Positions 1 to 10,157 of a stretch of DNA of 64,000 bases are shown in pieces. A program made the position numbers and the translations under genes. This DNA comes from Ricinus communis. Lineage: Eukaryota; Streptophyta; Magnoliopsida; Malpighiales; Euphorbiaceae. The stretch spans positions 17,968,429 to 18,032,428 of the forward strand of contig NC_063264.1 in the NCBI RefSeq assembly GCF_019578655.1, given 5' to 3'. Positions within the stretch are counted from its first letter, which is position 1, and each line of letters opens with the position of its first letter. The notes under the pieces are model-generated. The model worked only from the letters and a program-made list of their open reading frames with translations. It had not been told where the DNA came from and ran no database searches.

Positions 1-2030
1 AATTATTAATAATAAAAGGTCATCCACTACGTCAATAATATTATATAAAGGTGATGATGCAAACATATTCCAAGAAGTTGGTATTGTCGGTTGCTGTATG
101 CATGATAAATGTGTTCCTATTCAAATCTTTTACCCCTCCAACTTTGGCTTTGCAGCCAATTTTATTGTCCATATTTTTCAGGTGAAATTCAAAAATAGCT
201 GTCGCCCCTTTTTTATTTGCACAATAAAAATATAAAAATAATTTTCTAAATGATTCTAATTGAAAATATTATTTTATATTATAAATCATATTAAAAGGAT
301 AAAATAAATATAAAAAAGATAATTAAAATATCTTAGAAATCTGATTTCATTATATGAGTAAAACAGTATTTTAAATTTAAATATTTTTATTTTTATCTGG
401 CTTTAATAAAATAAAGTGGGATAATGACACCACCCAATGTAAATAGGTACATGTCCAATAAATCTAGTTTATGGTCAATTTATGCTACTAAGGAAATATC
501 TATGGATTTTAAGTTGGTCTGCATCTTGATGTTTATCTTCTACACTTTAGGTCATGGTAGAAAGTTCAACCAGACTATACTTAGTCCTCAATTTAGTAGT
601 TAAAATCAGTTGTCTATTTATATACAGCAGGATCTATTATTATTATTTTAATTATTAATATTATTTTAATTCAAATCTTATAGTATAACTTAAACTTTTT
701 TCATTTTTTTTTATTTATATTGGCATTTTATAAATTTTTAGCTTTCATAGATGAAGGTTCATGTAAGAGATAATAATAATAATAATTTAAAGTAGCCTAT
801 AGAAAAAAAATATATTAATATAGTAAAACTTTAATATTTAAGGAATAAATGAGATTATTTTAATGACACTTGAGTAAAATTGTCACGTGCGAGTAAAAAG
901 AGTTGCCCAGAAATTAATGTTTTGGCTGAACACTTTTAACAATTTTTCCATCCTTGATGGCTTTCCAAATTAAGAAGGTAATATAAACATTGCCAAAATT
1001 TTCCATCAAATTTGATTACCTTAACTTGACTATCTGTTTAATTTGTCACATATCATCTTTGATTATTCATAGTCATTTTTGTAGACTTATCACAACTCTT
1101 TGTGGAGAATGAAATTAGGAAATTTCCTTGTAAATCAAAATTGAAATGGAGCTTTGCCAGTAGCTAGTATGCAACCAAGAATTATTAAAACATTAATTAA
1201 AAAAAAGGGGAACCTGAAAAGCAATTTCCATTGATTTCTTTTTCTATAAGTTCTGGGTTAAATTTCAATCTTCTTCTCCGGATTGCCCACAAGTCAAAAA
1301 TTATGATGTTGTATTCAGCAGCAGCAAAATAGAGCTTTGCTAGTAGTTAGTATGCAACCAGAGAAAATGGAAAGAAAACAAACAAAAAAAGAAAGACAAA
1401 GACAAAGGGGAACCCGGAAAGCAATTTCCATGGATTCTTTTTTCTTTTAAGTTTTTGGCTAAATTGTGATCTTCTTCTTTGGGTTTTCCACAAGTCAAGA
1501 TTTATGACATTTTAATTCAGCAGCAGGATTTGAAATCCACGTGTAGAAAAGAATAACTTTTTCTATGCCCAAAGCAAGAAAAAGAAGAACAATAACAATG
1601 TACTGCCGAAATTAAGAGAATTGAAAATGAACGATGAATGAATAAACAGAGTAAATATAATTAGGCTTGAGACTGTGGTTTAAATGAACTGTATAATGTA
1701 TAAGCACGAATGTAATGTGTAAATGAATGTGTAAGCTTCAACTTCCCATATATTTGTCAAAGTGGGGAAAAGAAAATAAAGAGAGAAATTAAGTAAGTTT
1801 TTTTTCTTTTTTTTTTTTCCTGTTTGGATAAAGACAGAAAATAGATTGAGGAAAGTTGATTCTTAAAGTTTTATTTATTTTCACTCTTCTCTTTCTATAT
1901 AGTTAATGTCTTATATAGTGCATAATTTTATATTTAAAATTGTCAGTTTTATTATTTACTTTTTACCTTATTGAAATTTTTTTGTTTAAGTTTGATGTTC
2001 CCACCTATACACCAAATTAATAGATAATTT
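1..2030. other. intergenic spacer, no gene recognised
   Basis: AT-rich spacer with stop codons in all frames. The part from about 860 to 1760 is of higher complexity than the rest and holds a tandem duplication (listed separately). I recognise no coding sequence, and nothing marks it clearly as the promoter of a gene. Confidence 0.6.
1145..1530. repeat. tandem duplication, two diverged copies of about 183 bp
   Basis: The block starting near 1149 (GAGCTTTGCCAGTAG) recurs near 1332 (GAGCTTTGCTAGTAG), a period of 183 bp. The copies share, in order, a 'TATGCAACCA' block, 'GGGGAACC..GAAAGCAATTTCCAT', a T-rich tract, 'ATCTTCTTCT', 'CACAAGTCAA' and 'TTCAGCAGCAG'. Copy 2 carries an extra purine-rich insertion (about 1360-1408). 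Neither copy encodes a protein. Confidence 0.75.
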
Positions 2031-2240
2031 TAACACAATAACGAGATAGTATAAATTGATGATTTGCATTAACCTTGATACATGAATATATATATATATA
2101 TATATATATAGAAGATTATGAAACTAATTTCTCTAGTTTATACAGTGGTTGAGATATACAATCTTCCTAATTTGTATGAATCAATTCAAATAGATTATAA
2201 AGATGTTCCTTGATTTTAGGAACCATGTATTGTTATTACA
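2031..2240 (-). repeat. 3' LTR of element A
   Basis: About 210 bp, aligned along its whole length with the 5' LTR at 6326-6519. Shared blocks include TAACACAATA at the outer end, 'TACATGAATATATA', 'AGAAGATTATGAAACTAA' and 'AATTCAAATAGATTATAAA'. It is longer than its partner mainly because of an AT microsatellite at 2086-2110. Confidence 0.85.
2086..2110. repeat. (AT)n microsatellite inside the 3' LTR of element A
   Basis: A run of 25 alternating A and T bases. The matching site in the other LTR is only about 6 bases long, so the run expanded after insertion. Confidence 0.9.
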
Positions 2241-2250
2241 CCCTTTTAAG
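2241..2250 (-). other. polypurine tract of element A
   Basis: On the coding strand CTTAAAAGGG directly abuts the TGTAATAA start of the 3' LTR, the position expected for the plus-strand primer of an LTR retrotransposon. Confidence 0.75.
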
Positions 2251-2930
2251 ATAGACGAGGATGATGAGGTCCAATCTTGTTTCTAGATTAGTAAAATTGA
2301 AGTTGTGGAAGAACTTTATGAAAATATTGACCAATTGATCAGCAGATGAAACATGAGCCACTCGAAGGATATCTCTTTGTACTTGATCCTGAAGCAAATG
2401 AAAATCAAGAGCGAAATGCTTCATTTTAGAATGAAAAATGAGATTCACGCAAAGCTATGCAGCTAAAACATTATCGTAATAAACCACCAGACAATTCGAA
2501 AACTGAACATGTAAGTCAGATAGAAGAGAACAAACCTAATTTAGCTCAGCAGTAGCATTAGCAACAGACCTATGCTCTGCCTTTATGGATGAGCGAGCTA
2601 CAGTGCATTGCTTCTTTGAGCACCAGAGGACCATATTCTTACCAAAATAAACAATATATGCACCAGTGGATGTGAAGTCATCCTTATTTCCATTCCAATC
2701 ACCATCATAAAAGGCATGTAAATTGAGACTGAAATTTCGACAAAGTTATATACCATAATCAGCGATGATAAACAAGTAGTTCAATAGGCATTTGACATAG
2801 GCCCAATGCTCAGTTGTTTGTTTGTGCATGTATTGGGAGAGATGGTTGATCGCAAATGCGATGTCAGGCCGAATGTTAAGCAAATTTTAAAGACTATTGA
2901 CAACAGTCCTATATGCATCTGTCAAAATTA
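2251..2930 (-). pseudogene. element A RNase H remnant
   Basis: The minus strand encodes pieces of a copia RNase H C-terminus. One block near 2590-2450 reads like the family's 'KAEHRSVANATAEL' segment. A second, from 2448 to 2236, has the 'ALDFHLLQDQVQRDILRVAH' type of sequence that ends these polyproteins. The pieces lie in different frames with stops between them, so no functional domain remains. It follows the RT remnant and runs up to the polypurine tract. Confidence 0.8.
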
Positions 2931-2934
2931 TACA

Positions 2935-3722
2935 TCAATGTAAAGTGAGCACCGTGTTGGCAACTAGGGGAGTTTGAACAGTCTTAGCTTCAAGCATTTT
3001 AGTTTTGGAAAGAAACTCCATGGTGTACCATTTTTTAGACAATATAATCTCATCCAGTGCAGGTAGAACTTCAATGCTTATAAAGTAGGATAAATGGCCA
3101 AGATTCTTTAATAAAAATTTATGTGTAAGAGTAGCAATAAACTCATTTACCACTACAACATCACTCTGAGTAATTATCAAGTCATCGACATAAACAATAA
3201 GATAGATAATAGTGCTGCCATCTTTAGAAATAAAGAGTGATGTATCTGTAAGAGAATTGTTAAAACCAACTTCAACAAGATAATTATGTATTTCTTGGTA
3301 CCAAGGACGTGGTGCTTTCTTAAGGCCATATATGACCTTTCTCAACTTGTAAATGTGATATGGCTTGTCAAGATCTATGAACCTAGGAGGTTGGTCCACG
3401 TAAACATCTCCAAACAAATTGCCTTGTAAAAAGGGGTTATTTACTTTTAGCTGCCTCAAACTTCATTTATTCATAATAGCAAGGCGTAGTACAAGTTTGA
3501 CTATAGTTGGTTTTACCACCAGACTAAAGGTGTCATGGTAATCCACTCTAGACATTGGTTGAAGCCTTTGGAAACCAAGCGGGCTTTGTACTTATCAATA
3601 GAGCTATCAGAATTTTTATTTAGTATGAAAAATCTGTTTACACCTAATATTATTGCAGCTTGTATTAGAGGTACAAGCTCCCAAGTTTTATTACTTATCA
3701 AAGCATTAAACTCATCAGTCAT
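2935..3722 (-). pseudogene. element A reverse transcriptase remnant (YVDD box intact)
   Basis: The N-terminal part (3722-3513) has the copia landmarks NKTWELVP and YKARLVSKGF, then loses frame. The second part (3459-2935, 174 codons) carries a VYGLKKAPRPWYQ-like motif and the catalytic YVDD box in 'LIVYVDDLIITQ', followed by the 'NLGHLSYF' block. The 'LDVNNAFLHG' segment reads 'LKVNNPFLQG', so the first catalytic Asp is replaced by Lys. Together with the frameshift at about 3460-3510 this makes the enzyme dead. Confidence 0.9.
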
Positions 3723-4379
3723 GGCTTAATACCAGCTATCATTTTTCAAAGCTTGTTTTAGCATTACTGGTTCAAGATCACTATATGGTGTAAGTTGAGA
3801 ATTGAAATTCATTTTACAAACATCTTAATAAATGTTATTATGTGCTTTTGTAATCATTATATGATAGGATATGTTTGAGGTATAGTTGAGGGTGCAATGG
3901 TGGTAGGAATTAGATTTGAGGGTGGTTGCAAAACTTTTACAGTCAATAGTGTTATAAGGGAGGAGTAGGCATCGTGTTTATTTATAGTGGTGGTGGTATC
4001 CGAGTAATAATTGAAATTGAGTTGGAATGAGACTTTTGAGAGTAGTTATTTTGAAAGGAATCGTTAACTCTACAAACTTAACATGCTTGGACACATAAAT
4101 TTTAGATGTCTTTAGTTCTAAGCAATAATATGCACTTTGGCAAGGAATAACCAGTGAAAATACAAGGTCTGGAATTTGCCACTAATTTACGCATAGTGTA
4201 TGGCTTTAACCAAGGGTAGCATACGCACCTGAAAACTTTACATTTTAAGTAATTTTGATCCTTTGCAAATATTATTTCTTATGGTGATGAAAGAATTAAT
4301 GTGGGTGTAGGCATCCTATTTAATTAGGTAAATATTAGTGGCAAAAGCATAAGTCCAATACTAAGTAGGAAGACATAAC

Positions 4380-4920
4380 ATTAAGGCAAGACCTATTTTT
4401 TACAATATAGAGATGTTTACGCTATATTGAACCATTATGCTCAAGTATATGTAGGGGAGTACCATGATGTGCAATACCATAGGAAGATAAAAATTTAGAC
4501 GATGACATAAACTCACCACCATTATCGTAATATAAGATTCTAATGGTCTTATCAAAGTGTTTTTCAACAATGGAATTAAACCGAATGAAAACATCTTTTA
4601 CATCCAATTTGTTTTTGAGAGGGTAAAACCAAATGTACTGTATGTAGTAATCAACAAAAAGTATGTAATACTTGAAGCCATCAAGAGAAATTATTGGCGA
4701 AGTCCAAACATTAGAATATATGATTTCTAATGGATTAGATGAAGTGAAAGTGGACTGAAAGAAATAGATTTTGTGACTTTTATTACATAAACATGCATTA
4801 CATGAAACATCATATGAAGAAGGTATCGATAAACTCAAGTTATTTATAAAAATTATATGCTTTAAAATAGACATGAAAGGATGATCTAATCTATTGTGCC
4901 ACTCAATAGATGATGCCTTA
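4380..4920 (-). pseudogene. element A integrase remnant
   Basis: The longest open piece is 4874-4422. It has a zinc-binding-like 'CNACLCNKSHK' stretch followed by the rve core: the 'SDVW' motif reads YSNVW, and 'YDNGGEF' is intact. The first catalytic Asp of the DDE triad is therefore Asn, as expected from a G-to-A (deamination) change. The third-residue region (HNG...) runs into a frame break near 4420. Upstream, the region from about 4920 to 5390 has no readable pol sequence. Confidence 0.85.
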
Positions 4921-5185
4921 ACACTGGATAATGCAAGAATGGAATTTGATTTGGGCTACTCATAAACACTACCTCTAATTTAGCCTTTCGGTAGAGGTAC
5001 TTATGTGATGTGTTCCTTCACAAGAAAAGAATAAGATAAGAATTCAGTAATAGCATTATTTGATTTGAAAAATTGAGAAATTGAAATTAAATTTCATTTC
5101 ATGTTAAGAACATAAAGAATATTATGAAATTAGAAGTTTTTAGAAGGAGTTTTGAGTGTAGTTGAACTAGTATGTGAGATAGGTA

Positions 5186-5277
5186 ACTCTGAGTCATCTC
5201 CTATCATCATATCATCATTGCCACTATAAGGACTCTGAGTCATCTCCTATCATCATATCACCATTGCCACTATAAGG
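5186..5277. repeat. 46-bp tandem duplication inside element A
   Basis: Units 5186-5231 and 5232-5277 (ACTCTGAGTCATCTCC...ACTATAAGG) differ at one visible base (ATCATCATT against ATCACCATT). The duplication lies between the integrase and gag remnants. Confidence 0.95.
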
Positions 5278-5394
5278 AACATGAATGGATAAATTTTCTA
5301 AATTAGTAATGATATAGTATGACGCATCACTATTAATAGCCATGAAGTGTTGTTGGAGAAGATTCACCTTTGGCTGCCACACCGAGGAGTGGAC

Positions 5395-6267
5395 CTATTG
5401 AGGAAGGACACTTCTTGGACGTATGACCTCAGATCTTGCGAAGTTGAAATAACCAAGATATGGTTGTTGTGGCTGCTGATTAGAATTTCCTATTTGATTA
5501 GCCTTAAAATTACGATTTGACAGTATGAAATGGTTGCTGGAATTGCCATTGTTAGTCTTCCAACTTGTGTTGCTATTGGTGGAAACATTAGTAGTGATTT
5601 GAAAAACAGGTTCTGGTTTGGTGCTTCAAAATTGAGGATTTTTTTGTGTGACTCTTCAAAAGTGATAGGAATATCTCTTACTTGAACTACTCCCATCAAT
5701 TCTTTGTAGTCATTACCAGGGGCTTCAAAAATTTTATTTGATAAATCATCATCAGCGAATAGGGATCCAAGTAGAGAAAACTCATTCGCTCTAGCTTTCA
5801 CCTATTGTATAAATTCAATTATAGTTTCTAGACCTTTACTCATTTATTTTGAGCTAATTTTTCACTTGTTTTATATGGCCCCGTGATGGTTTAGCGTAGG
5901 TGTTTGCAAGATTTTTCCAAGCTTCTTGAGAATTTTTTGAATTAGGAACGAAAGGCGTGATGATTGGTGATCTTAAGCCAATAATAGCATTAAGGGCCAA
6001 CTGATCTTGGCGTACCCACAGTAAATGAGCAGGATTTGGAATTGGTCTATCATCGATAGTGATGGTAGCTTATGGTTGTGGTTTTGAGCTGTCAATATAG
6101 CCTTGTAAATCATATCCTATAAATAGAGTTTGAAACTGAAGTTTCCAAGAAAGATAGTTGGAGGAAGTGAGCTTAAGTGGTGTTTGGGCTGCTACATTGA
6201 TGGTGATTAAGAAGTTGGTTGGATCATTTATATTCATAATAGTAGGAATGGCATAATTATTTGTCAT
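5395..6267 (-). pseudogene. element A gag remnant with broken zinc knuckle
   Basis: The start at 6267 opens a 65-codon piece typical of copia gag, including 'TPLKLTSSNYLSWKLQFQTL'. After a break, 5801-5490 continues with the helical 'NEFSLLGSLF' region. At about 5445-5398 the zinc knuckle is readable but ruined: the first and second cysteines are Phe and Arg and an in-frame TGA follows, while the GH and the last Cys remain. The same family recurs at 13871-14800 on the other strand. Confidence 0.85.
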
Positions 6268-6313
6268 GACTATTTAAAAGAAGAGGACAGAGAAAGAAAT
6301 AAAATAGCATTGT

Positions 6314-6325
6314 GCTTTGATACCA
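6314..6325 (-). other. primer-binding site of element A
   Basis: On the coding strand TGGTATCAAAGC directly follows the 5' LTR. It is one base from TGGTATCAGAGC, the initiator-Met tRNA site of most plant copia elements. Confidence 0.85.
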
Positions 6326-6519
6326 TAACACAATAGTAAGATGGTAGGAATTGATGATTTATATTAACGTCGGTACATGAATATATACAGAAGATTATGA
6401 AACTAACTTTTCCTAGTTGATAAATTTATTGAGAAACACAACCTTCTAATCTATACAAATTAATTCAAATAGATTATAAAAATGTTCCTTGATTTCAGGA
6501 TCCATATACGATTATTATA
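6326..6519 (-). repeat. 5' LTR of element A
   Basis: About 194 bp, aligned end to end with 2031-2240. The coding-strand start reads TATAATAA where the partner has TGTAATAA, so the terminal TG has decayed. The inner end abuts the primer-binding site. Confidence 0.85.
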
Positions 6520-6589
6520 GTTGACACATATATATTTATTTTAAATAAAGGAATGCTTGTTAATAATCCAATATTAAAGGACAAAACAC

Positions 6590-6960
6590 TCATACATAGT
6601 TCTATACTAAGTTGCATCTATCAAATTTATACTTGAATGTAAAATGAGCATTGTGTTGGTAGCAGTGGAGTTTGAACAGTCTTAACTTCAAGCATTTAGT
6701 TTTGACTGGCAACTCCATAATGTACCGCTTATTAGACAATGGAATCTGATCCGATGTACGTAGAACTTCAATGCCTAGAAAGTAGGATAAATGACCAAGA
6801 TTCTTTAATAAAAATTTATATGTAAGAGTAGCAATAAACTCATTTACCACTACAATATTATTCCTAGTAATTATCAAGTCATCAATATAAATAATTAGAT
6901 AATGATGTTGCCATCTTTAGAAATAAAGAGTGATGTATTTGTAAGAAAATTGTTACTAAT
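6590..6960 (-). pseudogene. copia RT scrap, second copy of family A
   Basis: This stretch closely parallels 2920-3260. It shares 'TTGAACAGTCTTA', 'CCAAGATTCTTTAATAAAAA' and 'GCAATAAACTCATTTACCAC', and encodes the same 'EFIATLTYKFLLKNLGHLSY' piece. It has no LTR of its own and starts only about 70 bp beyond the 5' LTR of element A. It could be a truncated neighbour or a product of rearrangement within the family. Confidence 0.85.
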
Positions 6961-7099
6961 ATGTTCTTGAAACAAAACCTTCTGATATGTTAATGAACTT
7001 GAACCTTCTAATTAGGATTGACTAAATTTATAATACGTTTAAAGCTTAAGATATTTTTAGTGATTAAACTAATTAAAACTTTAATTTGATAAATTGCAT

Positions 7100-7858
7100 T
7101 AGAAATAAGGTTCAATTTGGCCCTTGAACTCTACAGTCAGGTTCAATTTGACTTTTTAAATTTTTATGGCTAATTTAATTTCTAAATTTTTTGAATAGAT
7201 TCAATTCAACCCTTTTCTAAGAGAGTGAAGTGCAAGCACTATAGAGTCCAATTTAGCCACTCAACATTTAATATAGACTCAATTTGGCTATTCAACTTTT
7301 TATGCAACTCAATTTCACCCTCAAAAATAGTTCGGATTGTATTTGATTTAATTAAATAATTAAATTTATATATTAAATTTTTTATATATTTTTTAGAGTT
7401 TTGAGTTAGTTGGTGAAAGTCATGTGGATGCTGACAATAATAATGTTGGATTAAATCTCATATATATTTTTATTTTATAGTAATAATATTGATAATTCTT
7501 TATTGATTTGTGAAAAAGTAATGGCCGCATTAATAAGTTGGTTTTGATATTTTATTGATTTGTGGTAATTAAAAAACTATATTTATTTTTATAATTTTTA
7601 ACTTAAAAAAAAAAAGAATAAAGTTTAATTTGACCCTTTAACTTGTCATATGAGTTCGATTTGACCCTCAAATGTTTTTGTAAGGCTCAATTTGGTTGTT
7701 TTTTTCACGCTTTTATTATAGCGCGTGCAACAAACTTATTTAGAAAAGAGCTAAATTAAACCTATTTAAAAGGTTTAGAGGTTAAATTACTCATAAAAAT
7801 TAAAAAATAAATTAAATTTAACTATAAAATTCGGAAATGAAATTGAACTTTTATTCTT
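7100..7858. mobile_element. foldback or long-TIR DNA element, non-autonomous
   Basis: The left arm begins near 7101 (AATAAGGTTCAATTTGG). The reverse complement of the right end (7858 leftwards) reads AATAAAAGTTCAATTT. Similarity continues for roughly 170-200 bp of each arm, through blocks such as TTTTTATGGCTAATTTAA against TTTTTATGAGTAATTTAA and CCTTTTCTAA against CTCTTTTCTAA. There is no coding capacity. Long diverged inverted repeats of this kind fit a Mutator-like MITE. No target duplication is certain. Confidence 0.6.
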
Positions 7859-8196
7859 ATAAAACATGTTCTTAACATAAAAATAAAAGTTTTGAGGCAT
7901 GTATAATTACCAGACCGAATGAAATAGTAATGAAAAAGAAATAGATCAGGAAAAAACACACACAAAATAGATTTATACGTATAATATTCTGGTAGAGAAT
8001 AAATTATAATTAATGATTATTATTAAATCTGTGTTTACATAGAGAACCGAACTACCATCGTAGCAGGCGAATATCAATATCAGGTAGGCAGGACGAATCT
8101 GCCACTTTGATGACCGCTACAAATTTTTCTTTCTAAACCAATCACAGTGCTCCACTTATTATGGAGAATCCAAATCTATAACATTATGTTTATCTG

Positions 8197-9600
8197 CACG
8201 TGGCGTTTTACAAATCTAAATTCCAAATTCTAAACTCTCAAGTTTCAACTTTTACTATATAGCTAATCATAGTTTGACGCACGCTTTTCCTGATTTTATA
8301 TGTCTTCTCCCTTCTATAAAACTATTTTTAATTTTTTAATTTTTTAATTTTTTTTTAAGGTTGAATAGTAACAGTATACATTTTAATTCTCAGATATACA
8401 GTATTTACATTTAGATTTAGGAAAAATCCATTAAAATTTTTATTTTAAATAAAAGAAATTATAAAAAATATGGAAAAAAACTAAAATGAAATTATAAATT
8501 CCAAAAAAAGTATTTTTAATCTTATAAAATATATTATTACTAAATAAATTCTATGTGTTTTATTAATATATAGCTTAGTCACAATTAATTTTATAAATTT
8601 TAGATAAATTTGCATTTCAATTATTATATAAAAATAGTTTAATATCTTCGTTAACTTATTTTGATTTCCTGTATTTGACCGGGGACTGGATTACTTGTGA
8701 AGAGCTGGAAATTCAAACTCCCACAGAAATTATAAAAAACAACGTGTCAGGAAATCTACGTGATGAATACACCTCTACGTCCTCATTTGACCTACCAAGC
8801 AATTTTAAAATTTCCATATTTTTATTTAATAAAATTTGCCCATTTCTCTCTTTATTCTTTTGGAATTATTCCACGTCCACATAATTCTAAAAGGAAAAGC
8901 CTAGTCATCACGACGCTCTAGCTAGTCCTGTATATTATAGTTATATACAGTGTACGCCCCTTCTCAAAGTTTGACCTAAAACCCATCATCATCTTTTTTT
9001 CTTTTTATATATTTTTTTTAATTTATTAGTCCAATCATTAATTTATTTAACTCAAATTGAGTATTTAGATATTTATAAAATGGGTGATGATTAAAAATTA
9101 TTCTTATCAATTAAATATCTTAATTAATACTAAAATCAACATATCAAATTGAGTCAATACGCTATCATAATAATATTAAATATATAGGATATGGGTGCCA
9201 TATCATACCCAATAAATTCCATAAATTAAAAAATTATATCCATATTTATTTATATATTAATTTAGAATTTACATATTCTATGGCTGAATTATTAATATTG
9301 TTGTAGCAATTAAATATTATTTTAATGATGTGTTATCGGTTTTGCTATAAAGAAAAGTGGTCCAAACCTTCAATAATACTTGTAAGCTAGGTAAGAGAGG
9401 TTTTTGAGTGAAAGAAACCCTAATCTTATACACACCCATAATCCTCTAAAAAGTAAAACCTGTATTAACGTGTCAAATTTTCAAGCCACCATTTGCATCT
9501 TCCTCTTCCTTTCACTTTTCCTTCCTTTTGAAAAGAAAAAGGCCAAAAAAAAAAAAAAAAACCAAGCCTAACTTCAGTAGACTAACAAAAGACACCACGT
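8197..9600. promoter_or_regulatory. distal promoter region of the NAC gene with ABRE and W-box motifs
   Basis: No gene lies here. ACGT-core motifs seen: CACGTGGC at 8197-8204, ACGTGTC at 8742-8748 and ACGTGTC at 9468-9474. W-box cores TTGACC lie at 8675-8680, 8787-8792 and 8971-8976. ACGT cores are known bZIP/ABF sites and W-boxes are WRKY sites. At 0.7-2 kb from the TATA box, their role for the NAC gene is inference. Confidence 0.45.
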
Positions 9601-9611
9601 GTCACCACGTG
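9596..9611. promoter_or_regulatory. paired G-boxes spaced 10 bp
   Basis: Two perfect CACGTG palindromes at 9596-9601 and 9606-9611 have start points exactly 10 bp apart, about one helical turn. The first, followed by TC, also forms an ACGTGTC-type ABRE. They lie about 410 bp upstream of the NAC TATA box. Confidence 0.7.
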
Positions 9612-9740
9612 AAAAATGCAATTAAACCAATTAAAACATTTCCCTGGCTTTTTGCCCTATTTTTTTTTCTCTTTACCATATGGTATCATGCAAATTCGGT
9701 ACCACTAGTCTGCAAAGGCCTTTTTCTCATTTCTAGAATA

Positions 9741-9764
9741 GAATATGAATATGAATATGAATAT
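9741..9764. repeat. (GAATAT)4 hexanucleotide microsatellite in the NAC promoter
   Basis: Four perfect GAATAT units lie between the distal and middle G-boxes, preceded by a partial GAATA unit. A polymorphic copy number would change the spacing of the G-boxes. Confidence 0.9.
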
Positions 9765-9778
9765 CCAGTCGGCATAGA

Positions 9779-9784
9779 CACGTG
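9779..9784. promoter_or_regulatory. G-box/ABRE
   Basis: CACGTG in the context ACACGTGTCC, a strong ABRE-type core known to bind ABF/AREB bZIP proteins. It is about 235 bp upstream of the TATA box. Confidence 0.7.
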
Positions 9785-9921
9785 TCCTTCTTAGGCGATG
9801 ACTCATTGCGGCCTTTCCTGATGGTTCATGCACCGAAGAGAGAAGAAAAAATAGAACATAACACAACACACTTTCTCTCTCTTCGACTCACCCTTGGATA
9901 CGGTCGGCCGCACGATAGTGT

Positions 9922-9929
9922 CACGTGGC
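9922..9929. promoter_or_regulatory. proximal ABRE (CACGTGGC)
   Basis: CACGTGGC, the classical high-affinity ABRE, lies about 90 bp upstream of the TATA box, where ABREs of ABA-induced genes are usually found. Confidence 0.75.
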
Positions 9930-10017
9930 TTACTTTTAACGGTGATAAGGTTTAAGTGGGTCCCTTTAATCTAACAGTAAGACAAGGACGACCGTACTTA
10001 TCTTGGTTACCATCTCC

Positions 10018-10024
10018 TATATAA
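10018..10024 (+). promoter_or_regulatory. TATA box of the NAC gene
   Basis: TATATAA in CCTATATAAGC, about 134 bp upstream of the ATG. Transcription would start near 10050. This gives a 5' UTR of about 110 nt that is purine-rich at first and then C/T-rich. Confidence 0.75.
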
Positions 10025-10157
10025 GCTAGTCCCATGCGATAATCTTTGAAAAAAAGAAAAAGAGAAAGAAAAGGAAATCATTCTAGCTTAATTTTCTCTA
10101 TAGCCAAACAGAAAAAAATAGTTTCTTTTTCTATTTTTCTCCAATTGTAGCCTGAAA

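Larger units (their letters stand above)
2031..6519 (-). mobile_element. degenerate Ty1/copia LTR retrotransposon, element A
   Basis: On the minus strand the order is 5' LTR (6519-6326), primer-binding site, gag, integrase, reverse transcriptase, RNase H, polypurine tract, 3' LTR (2240-2031). This gag-IN-RT-RH order defines the copia superfamily. Every coding block is broken by frameshifts or stops, so the copy cannot be autonomous. The LTRs begin TGTAATAA on the coding strand and both end TATTGTGTTA, so the usual CA end is missing. I see no convincing target-site duplication (flanks AATTT and GTTGA). Two other pieces of the same family lie at 6590-6960 and 13871-14800. Confidence 0.9.

Noticed and set aside
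2021..6525. Target-site duplication for element A
   Set aside because: Flanking 5-mers (AATTT and GTTGA) do not match, so none is claimed.
8675..8884. 69-codon open frame upstream of the NAC gene
   Set aside because: No similarity to a known protein; it lies in promoter sequence full of ACGT and TTGACC motifs.
9528..9794. 88-codon Lys-rich open frame
   Set aside because: It translates a poly-A/G tract and the G-box region; low complexity.
10034..10042. Minimal upstream ORF ATGCGATAA before the NAC gene
   Set aside because: It lies only 10 bp beyond the TATA box, so it is probably upstream of the transcription start.
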